DNA of 44,829 nt from Thermoplasmatales archaeon SM1-50 (GTDB lineage: Archaea > Thermoplasmatota > E2 > DHVEG-1), in contig LSSI01000040.1 of the NCBI GenBank assembly GCA_001595945.1, positions 1-44,829 on the forward strand. The letters are read 5' to 3'. Below, piece by piece: positions 18,584 through 25,700 of the stretch (position 1 is its first letter; every line of letters starts with the position of its first letter). The notes under the pieces are model-generated. The model saw only the letters and a program-made list of their open reading frames with translations. It ran no database searches and was not told the origin of the DNA. The translations under genes were made by a program, and so were the position numbers.

Positions 18584-19213
18584 ATGAAGGTTCTTGCAAT
18601 CGCTGATATCCATGGGTCGCAATATCGGTTGAATCTTGTATTAAAAAACGTTACTGCCTATCGCCCAGACCTCGTTGTCGTCTGTGGGGATATCACTCAG
18701 TTCGGACCGGGGGAGCTTGCGACAACCCTGCTTAATCAGATACCAGTAGAAACACTTGCCCTCGCAGGAAATATCGATACGTCTGATGTTGACCAGGGGA
18801 TCAACACAAGTAAGGCGATAAATCTTCATGGGAAACGGGTGGTGATCCATGGAATTTCCTTTGTAGGAATTGGCAGGGAAATCCCAGCATTTCTCGAAGA
18901 TACCGTGATTGCTAACGGAACAGAGAAAAAGTCTTTGAAAAAAATCCTTGATTCAACAAGCGTGTTGGTGACTCATTATCCACCGTTTAAACTCCAGGAT
19001 AAAATATTCATAGGGACCCACGGGGGCAGTAAGGAGCTACGAAGCCTTATCGATACCATTAAACCTCGATTGGTCTTATGTGGGCATATCCATGAGGACC
19101 CAGGGGTCACCCAAACAGGCGATACAACAGTGGTGAATTGCAGTCTTGGGAAACGCACCGAGGGTGCTATTGTTGATATAAATAAAACAGTCAAAGTCAC
19201 TATCCTTGATTAA
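18584..19213 (+). CDS. Metallophosphoesterase (calcineurin-like)
   Basis: MKVLAIADIHGSQYRL...VVCGDITQFG...LAGNIDTSDV...THYPPF...CGHIHEDPG. Confidence 0.92.
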   Translation: MKVLAIADIHGSQYRLNLVLKNVTAYRPDLVVVCGDITQFGPGELATTLLNQIPVETLALAGNIDTSDVDQGINTSKAINLHGKRVVIHGISFVGIGREIPAFLEDTVIANGTEKKSLKKILDSTSVLVTHYPPFKLQDKIFIGTHGGSKELRSLIDTIKPRLVLCGHIHEDPGVTQTGDTTVVNCSLGKRTEGAIVDINKTVKVTILD

Positions 19214-19235
19214 TATCACATTGTAAAAAAAAGAG

Positions 19236-19308
19236 TAGCCCCGAACGGATTCGAACCGATGTCACGAGAACCAGAGTCTCGTATGATTGACCACTACACT
19301 ACGGGGCT
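19236..19308 (-). tRNA. tRNA-Gln (anticodon CTG)
   Basis: Acceptor AGCCCCG/CGGGGCT, anticodon arm CGAGA-CTCTGGT-TCTCG, T-loop TTCGAAT; no encoded CCA. Confidence 0.93.
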
Positions 19309-19450
19309 ATGAGACTTGTTTTTTTCTTTCCGTAAGGAGTGTATGTAAGGAGAAAGAATTTGTTGTTCTTTATGAAATTTTCTCTTTCTTTTAAAAAACT
19401 ATTTATCTTATTAGAAAATTCCTTTTTCTACAGCTTGGTTGGTGTAACGT

Positions 19451-20467
19451 ATAAAAGTTGATATTATTGGTGGAGGCATCAGTGGTCTAAGCACCGCAAT
19501 CTCTATAAAAGACCATAATCCATTAATCGAGGTTGTGGTTCACGAAAAATACAAAGAGATCGGATACAACCATGAGGGGCGACGGTGCGGGGAGGCTCAC
19601 TCGGTTGAACGTGAATGGATAAAATGGAAACCAACTAATGCGTGCATTTTTAATACAATTCTTCATGCGGATGTTACCGTAGGTAATCATCGATATACTG
19701 CTCAGCGGCCTCCTAATGTTGCCTTTATCCTTAACCGACAGGAGTTCATCTGCCAACTGTCACAGGATGCAAAAAAACGTGGGGTTATACTTCAAACAAA
19801 CGATAAAATACGAACGATTGAGAATCTTGATGGTGATTTGCTTGTCGATGCTTCAGGATGCCCAAGCACGGTGAAACGGGAGCTTGACATCGGAAGTGGG
19901 TTTATCGGGACGACTTATCAACAGAGCCTTGAAAATGCAAACTGTTTTACGGGTGATACCATACAGATTATCTTTGTTCCTTCAGGTGGATATTTCTGGA
20001 TTTTCCCGCGAAACCCTGAGAAAAAAGAGGTTAACGTAGGTGTCGGATTCTTTGGTAATGCTGACTATGACCTCCGGAAGATCTTGAACAAGTTTAAAGA
20101 GAAACATCAGATAACCGGCACGGTTAACTACGTGGTAGGTGGGTTGATTCCACTTGGGCTTCAACCACCATTTTTATTGAGAAATATTCTTTTTGTCGGT
20201 GATGCTGGTGTAGGGGCGTTCCCTCTCACAGGTCAAGGGATCTATCGAGCTTTATTAAGTGGTGATATCGCAGGACGCTGCATCGCACAGAACCGCTTGA
20301 AAAAATATCCGCGTATCATTCGAAGGGAATTTACACACTGGAACGTGATTGGTTCGACATTTATCAGAGTGAATCACGTATTAAAAAAAATTAATCCAGC
20401 ATTGTTTTTGACAACCATGAATTTGTTAATACGACAAGGAAAACATCTTAACTTATTTACTCCTTGA
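19451..20467 (+). CDS. Geranylgeranyl reductase (GGR)-family FAD-dependent oxidoreductase; apparent ATA start
   Basis: (M)KVDIIGGGISGLSTAISIKDHNPLIEVVVHEKYKEIGYNHEGRRCGEAHS... GxGxxG lies upstream of the ORF-track Met; in-frame TAA at 19445-19447, CGT, then ATA AAA GTT; LFVGDAGVGAFPLTGQGIYRAL. Confidence 0.85.
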   Translation: MKVDIIGGGISGLSTAISIKDHNPLIEVVVHEKYKEIGYNHEGRRCGEAHSVEREWIKWKPTNACIFNTILHADVTVGNHRYTAQRPPNVAFILNRQEFICQLSQDAKKRGVILQTNDKIRTIENLDGDLLVDASGCPSTVKRELDIGSGFIGTTYQQSLENANCFTGDTIQIIFVPSGGYFWIFPRNPEKKEVNVGVGFFGNADYDLRKILNKFKEKHQITGTVNYVVGGLIPLGLQPPFLLRNILFVGDAGVGAFPLTGQGIYRALLSGDIAGRCIAQNRLKKYPRIIRREFTHWNVIGSTFIRVNHVLKKINPALFLTTMNLLIRQGKHLNLFTP

Positions 20468-20670
20468 TGCCGTTTGTTTAACAGAAGAAAAAGAAATCAG
20501 TGTCGGAAGAGAAATTCAAATTTTTATTTTATACTTTTATTATTTTTTGATTTTTCCTGAAAAAAATATAAGACTTTTACCTAAATTTTAAAAGTGTTAA
20601 AAAAAGAAAGATATATAAAGGGATGTAATATATTTTATTCAATTCATAATTTTGTGGGGGTATAAAAAAA

Positions 20671-22464
20671 ATGAAAAAGCATATATTCAAAAAAGGAATT
20701 GTCGTAGGACTTATCATCCTATTTTTTGGAGCAAGTGTCATCCCCGCCTCTTTTGGCATTACCCAACTATCAAAAAATGAACCGCTCTCGCCAAACCGCG
20801 GTTTTTTAATGATCCCAGATTCCACAGCAAAATCTGTCGGTATGTACAATCCTTCTAATGGAACATACCTAGGCGACATCATCGTAGACGCGACGCGTTT
20901 CACGACTCCAATTAACGCAGTGAAAGGACCTGATGGAAACATCTATGTCTCTGATCAAGTCGCTGATTCCGTGTTTGTGTATGCTACTAACGGAACCTAT
21001 CTGTATACCTATGCAGATGCAACGGATGGTCTTGATAATATCCGTGGTATTGACTTCCGCGGATCCGAGTTGTTCATTTCAAAGGGTGGCACAGGAGGAA
21101 CAGGTGGTAAATGTATCGCCAGGTTTTCTGGTCCTCATGTTCGTCTGCCTGATTTCATCCCAAGCAGCAGTGGTATCGACCCTTTTGACATTTTGTTCCT
21201 GCCTGACGGCAGATGCTTAATTGCTGATATAGCAGGAACAACGGACAATATCCGTTTATACTATGCAAATGGCACTCTGCAGCAAATACTCTTTCCCGTA
21301 AATTTTCCTGAACAAGTACAATTTGATAGTCTCTCACCTGGCGCATTCTTGACTGCTGCATTTTCAGCAAACGTAATACAAGATTTTGAGCTTAACGGCA
21401 CCATCGTTCAGACTACGCCATATAGCAGTGGACGAGGGGTGTATCGTCTAGGCAATGGTAACATACTTGCGACCTCAAGTGCAGGGATTCAGGAGATACA
21501 ACCGGGCACAGGAACGATTATTCAAACAGAAAAAACAGGTTCAGGAAGATTTATTGAGTTCTTTGCAACCGGTGCGAACCAACCCCCGTACACTCCAAGC
21601 AACCCTAACCCAGCTAATGGTACAGCCAATATTCCTCTAAATAAGGTTTTAAGCTGGACTGGTGGTGACCCAGATCCTGGTGATATTGTCGCTTATGATG
21701 TGTACTTTGGCACAATCAGTCCGCCGCCAAAAATCGTAAATAATCAGACAACAACCTCTTACACTCCTGCAGGTATGACTTACAACGAACAGTATTATTG
21801 GAAGATCGTCGCATGGGATAATGGGGGTCTCTCTGCAGAAGGACCAATCTGGGAATTTTCCACCGTAACAGACACAATCCCACCGACCAGTACTCATGAA
21901 CTATCTGGAACCATGGGGAACGACAACTGGTATGTCAGCTGCGTGACCATTACAGTTGAGGCGACTGATAATACGTCTGGCGTCGATGTTATCTTTTTAA
22001 AAGTAGACAACGGGGACTATGTCGAGTATACAGAACCAGTTGAGATTTGCACTGACGGGGAACATGAATTCTGGTACTACGCGGTCGACATAGCGGGGAA
22101 CATAGAAGATGAAAATGGCCCGTTCAGCTTTAAGATCGATCAGACCGACCCGGTGTTCAATTCGTATACGTTCACGGCCCAGAACACATTGAAGAATAAG
22201 TGGTTGTGTGTCGCGGATGTTGAGGATGAGACCAGCGGTGTCGTGTTGGTAGAGTTCTACGTTGATGACGCTTTAGTGGGTAATGTGACTGCTACACCTT
22301 GGGAGTTCTTATTTGAGGGAAAGCCAAAGGCGTCGTCGCAGGCGATTGCGTATGACGACGCAGGTAACTCAGCGATGAGCGAGGTTGTAAGCTACGTGGA
22401 ATTTAGCAGCCAGCAACAAAGCTATTACCCCTATATGCAGAAAATGTTCACACAGTATCTCTAA
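20671..22464 (+). CDS. Secreted protein with NHL/beta-propeller-like N-terminal half and Ig/FN3-like C-terminal domains
   Basis: Signal peptide; repeats VKGPDGNIYVSDQ..., NPANGTANIPLNKVLSWTGGDPDPGD, SGVDVIFLKVDNGDY. Confidence 0.75.
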   Translation: MKKHIFKKGIVVGLIILFFGASVIPASFGITQLSKNEPLSPNRGFLMIPDSTAKSVGMYNPSNGTYLGDIIVDATRFTTPINAVKGPDGNIYVSDQVADSVFVYATNGTYLYTYADATDGLDNIRGIDFRGSELFISKGGTGGTGGKCIARFSGPHVRLPDFIPSSSGIDPFDILFLPDGRCLIADIAGTTDNIRLYYANGTLQQILFPVNFPEQVQFDSLSPGAFLTAAFSANVIQDFELNGTIVQTTPYSSGRGVYRLGNGNILATSSAGIQEIQPGTGTIIQTEKTGSGRFIEFFATGANQPPYTPSNPNPANGTANIPLNKVLSWTGGDPDPGDIVAYDVYFGTISPPPKIVNNQTTTSYTPAGMTYNEQYYWKIVAWDNGGLSAEGPIWEFSTVTDTIPPTSTHELSGTMGNDNWYVSCVTITVEATDNTSGVDVIFLKVDNGDYVEYTEPVEICTDGEHEFWYYAVDIAGNIEDENGPFSFKIDQTDPVFNSYTFTAQNTLKNKWLCVADVEDETSGVVLVEFYVDDALVGNVTATPWEFLFEGKPKASSQAIAYDDAGNSAMSEVVSYVEFSSQQQSYYPYMQKMFTQYL

Positions 22465-22558
22465 ACATAACAATAACAACATAAGACGGAGTGGGCAGTG
22501 GTTCACTCCTACTATTTTTCTTTTTTCAATTCAACTGGAAGTGATTAGAAAAGAGGAG

Positions 22559-22631
22559 TGGGCCAGGCCGGAATTGAACAGGCGATCTCCGCGTTGTAAG
22601 CGCGACGTCATAACCACTAGACCACTGGCCC
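22559..22631 (-). tRNA. tRNA-Val (anticodon TAC)
   Basis: Acceptor GGGCCAG/CTGGCCC, anticodon arm TCGCG-CTTACAA-CGCGG, T-loop TTCAATT; no encoded CCA. Confidence 0.92.
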
Positions 22632-22891
22632 GTATCGTATTACCCCTGGCTTGAGATATGACCGCTGGCTTAAAAGACCATAGCCCTATCTCGGTAGGTA
22701 AGTAGGAAAGACATCCTTTCTGCTTTTAAAAGTCTTTCAGGTCAATTACTTGGAGGTTAATTATTCCGAAAATCATCTATTTCTATTTCTAGGGATTATT
22801 CGACTATTCTCAAGAATGAAATAATTCATGAGGTCTTGGTTCATCTTCTTCTTTTTTTTCAATTCAAACTACGCAAAATTCCATATTACTA

Positions 22892-24079
22892 TTATGAGTT
22901 ATGTAATTTTTTTATTTGAATGAAATATAGTACAAGTAATGCCGGTCCGAACACCCAAGCAGCATATAGGAACGTACGTGCAAAACCTAGGGCAACAACT
23001 AAAGAACCAGTGACCATACCCCCGCTATTCAAACCAACATTTGCTATTCCGGTAAAAATCCCGTATTGTGTTGCACCTATTCTAGGATTTGTTATATCCA
23101 TAAACAAGGCGCATGATGCTGTGGAATGACCTCCCATCAAAAACCCGATAACTCCATAGATGACAGAGAGTTTCCACCATGTGTCCGCAAAAATAAGAGA
23201 TGCGGTAAACACGATATTAAGTCCTATGAAAATATACAGCGTAGATTTCCTACCAATCTTGTCTGTGACAGCCCCTCCAAAAAGGGAGCCGACTGCAAGA
23301 AATACAGGGAGAATCATCGCGATAAAACCTATCTGGACGTCATTTAGGCCAAGTCCCTCTCTCATATAAATCGGCATAAGGAAAGACATAATCCCCTCAT
23401 TCATAAAAACCAATGGAGAAAAAACTGCTACTAAAAGAACCGTTTTTTTCTTAAATTCTGTAAGAACCAAAGAGGCAATCTTTTGTTGTAATTTATATTT
23501 TGATGTTTCTTTGACGATGAATGGTAAAAGAAGAATAAACAGGATCATCATAGCATTAATCAGATAGACCGCGTGATAACCATAATGAGAGCCAATGATT
23601 GGAAAGAATGCTGCTCCAATAGCCCATGCTCCGTATTGCCCTGCAAACATCGACCCATTGATCTTTCCCCGGTCTTTTTCTGTTGAAACATCAATAGCCC
23701 ATGCATCTGTTGAAACATCAATAAAGCCGATGCCGACATGGCTGAAAAATATCAGGATAGTAAAAGGGATTAGTGAATCACTCGGATCAACAAAAGAGAC
23801 TAAGAACATACAAGAAACGGATAGCGTCCCTCCAAGTATAATGAAGGTCTTTCTTCCGAATCTGATAAAATAATCGACAAGGGGACCCCAGACGAATTTG
23901 AGCATCCAAGGGATGTTGACGATACCAATAATGAGGGTGGTGATTGGGATTGGGATTGCTTTTTCTCTAAGATATAGTGAGGTCGCTACCGTTGTTATTG
24001 CAATCATGAGCCCTTCTGAAAAGTAGAGGCTGCCGAATAACAAGTACTTCAAACCTTTTTTATTATCGATAGTAACCAT
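22892..24079 (-). CDS. Major facilitator superfamily transporter
   Basis: 12-TM pattern, GGAVTDKIGRKSTL loop motif. Start set at MVTIDNKKGLKYLLFGSLYF; upstream TATA AAATATTTAAATC at about 24105-24117. Confidence 0.88.
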   Translation of the reverse strand: MVTIDNKKGLKYLLFGSLYFSEGLMIAITTVATSLYLREKAIPIPITTLIIGIVNIPWMLKFVWGPLVDYFIRFGRKTFIILGGTLSVSCMFLVSFVDPSDSLIPFTILIFFSHVGIGFIDVSTDAWAIDVSTEKDRGKINGSMFAGQYGAWAIGAAFFPIIGSHYGYHAVYLINAMMILFILLLPFIVKETSKYKLQQKIASLVLTEFKKKTVLLVAVFSPLVFMNEGIMSFLMPIYMREGLGLNDVQIGFIAMILPVFLAVGSLFGGAVTDKIGRKSTLYIFIGLNIVFTASLIFADTWWKLSVIYGVIGFLMGGHSTASCALFMDITNPRIGATQYGIFTGIANVGLNSGGMVTGSLVVALGFARTFLYAAWVFGPALLVLYFIQIKKLHNS

Positions 24080-24170
24080 TATTAAATAAATAATAATATG
24101 AAGATTTAAATATTTGTTTTTTGTAAAACTTTTTTGTGCTAAGGGTTGTTCCCCTTGATCAATGCCCATT

Positions 24171-24328
24171 CGAATAGTAAAAAGTTGTTGTTGTATCTTA
24201 AATACACATGGGTATGTCTGGTGATGCTGCAGTGAATAGATCTGGTTCTCGAATAGTAAAAAGTTGTTGTTGTATCTTAAATACACATGGGTATGTCTGG
24301 TGATGCTGCAGTGAATAGATCTGGTTCT
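24171..24328. repeat. 79-bp perfect tandem duplication (two copies, 24171-24249 and 24250-24328)
   Basis: CGAATAGTAAAAAGTTGTTGTTGTATCTTAAATACACATGGGTATGTCTGGTGATGCTGCAGTGAATAGATCTGGTTCT occurs twice head-to-tail. Confidence 0.97.
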
Positions 24329-24426
24329 GCTACGCGTTGCTTTTAAGAGGATAGAAGCGATTTTTCTCCTGTTGATGATCTTTTTGTCTTTTCTTTCCAA
24401 TAGATGGTTTTCATTGAAATCGAAAC

Positions 24427-24523
24427 ATTTATATATAGTATTAACAATTGTTAACTCAGAGAGGTGCAATTGTTGATGAGCGAAACTTTTTTTCTTTCCT
24501 CCCAAATCCTCATCAACAATTAA
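24427..24523 (+). other. Short transcription-unit candidate A: TATA box, palindrome TTAACAATTGTTAA (24441-24454), 13-bp IR (24468-24480/24509-24521), 15-codon ORF (24476-24523)
   Basis: Direct reading; mini-ORF MSETFFLSSQILINN; loop contains TTTTTTTCTTTCCTCC. Confidence 0.55.
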
Positions 24524-24592
24524 CTTCCTATTAGTAACTTTATAAAAAAAATTATAATCCGAGAAAAACACACATGAATTTTTAGTGCAAAT

Positions 24593-24904
24593 TCAATCGT
24601 TATTTTTTTGTCGTGTAAAAAGTCCTTCAATCAAAAGATACATGTTGATACAAAGTAATGGAACGAAAATAAAAAACAGATATTCCTCAACAGGAAGTCC
24701 AAGAATGTTTCCCACAATCTGGTCCTGCGAAAAGCTCCACAATTCCATTCGAACAGAGAGTTGATCCCAAAGCACTGCAATGAGAAATAAGATAAACAGC
24801 GTGATACATAATGTCTTTAAATGTAGTTTTTTTCTATTCAGATACAGCAAAATGATATTAGGAATGATCACAAAAACACTAAGGAGCTGCAGATACAAAT
24901 ACAT
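24593..24904 (-). CDS. Lycopene cyclase-domain protein (single-domain, CarR/CrtY heterodimer-type)
   Basis: 103 aa, 3 TM; LWDQLSVRMELWSFSQDQIVGNILGLPVEEYLFFIFVPLL. Confidence 0.8.
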   Translation of the reverse strand: MYLYLQLLSVFVIIPNIILLYLNRKKLHLKTLCITLFILFLIAVLWDQLSVRMELWSFSQDQIVGNILGLPVEEYLFFIFVPLLCINMYLLIEGLFTRQKNND

Positions 24905-24995
24905 TAAAAAAAAAGAAACATCCGATATTATAAATAATCATCTACGAAAAAGAGATGATTTAAACTGTAGAAGCAGATATATATCTTAAGGGTGA

Positions 24996-25433
24996 ATGGC
25001 TATGAATGCAGTAATAAAACAAATCAAAGGCTGTTCTTTTATCGGGAAGGCGGATAGCAATCACTGGGTGCCTATCGACAGTTCAAAAGAGCATGCAGGA
25101 TCTGATGCTGCGACACGTCCGATGGAGCTTGTGTTGCTTGCATTGGGGAGCTGTACTGGCTGTGATGTCGTATCGATTTTACAAAAGAAAAAGGTTCAAT
25201 TGGAGCATTTTGAGATTGTCATTACTGCGCAGCGATCTGAGACACATCCAAAGATGTTTATAAACATCCATCTTGAGTTTGTGTTCGTTGGTTCAGGACT
25301 AAATCCGACGCATCTTGAAAGGGCTATTGCATTGTCACAGCAGAAATACTGCCCGGTTTCCGCGATGCTTTCAGCAAAGGTCAAAATCACCACCTCCTAT
25401 CGAATTGTTGAAGAAATGAAAAACGATACTTGA
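24996..25433 (+). CDS. OsmC-family protein
   Basis: ATRPMELVLLALGSCTGCDVVSILQKKKV...YCPVSAML. Confidence 0.92.
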   Translation: MAMNAVIKQIKGCSFIGKADSNHWVPIDSSKEHAGSDAATRPMELVLLALGSCTGCDVVSILQKKKVQLEHFEIVITAQRSETHPKMFINIHLEFVFVGSGLNPTHLERAIALSQQKYCPVSAMLSAKVKITTSYRIVEEMKNDT

Positions 25434-25524
25434 TAAAATATTTAAGTTGACATATCGTAGCTCTTAGGGTCAAACCCCTCCTTTTTTTTTATTTTTATTT
25501 GGAAGAAACCGTTAAAAACGAAAA

Positions 25525-25700
25525 CCATATAAATAAGAATTAACAATTGTTAATTAGGGGCGTAAAATATGAGGGAGCGTAGTTTTTTTCCATCTTTCCT
25601 CCTCTTCTCACCAGCAAAAACTTTCTCAATTTTACGTCCGCCTTTCCATACAACACAATATCTCTGTCTCTACAATTCTTTTAAAATCGGTCGTCCTTGA
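25525..25700 (+). other. Short transcription-unit candidate B: TATA box, palindrome AATTAACAATTGTTAATT (25538-25555), IR (25561-25568/25629-25636), 43-codon ORF (25569-25700)
   Basis: Direct reading; mini-ORF MRERSFFPSFLLFSPAKTFSILRPPFHTTQYLCLYNSFKIGRP; loop contains TTTTTTTCCATCTTTCCTCC. Confidence 0.55.

Noticed and set aside
22501-22870. Recurring (T)nCAATTCAA(A/C) strings near tRNA-Val
   Set aside because: Short T-rich motif occurring twice, plausibly transcription-termination T-tracts; not specific.
24171-24328. CRISPR-like repeat
   Set aside because: Only two directly abutting copies, no spacers, no cas genes.
24080-24571. 164-aa N-terminal extension of the MFS ORF
   Set aside because: It reads through the 79-bp tandem duplication in two different frames and past an archaeal TATA box just upstream of MVTIDNKKG; non-coding.
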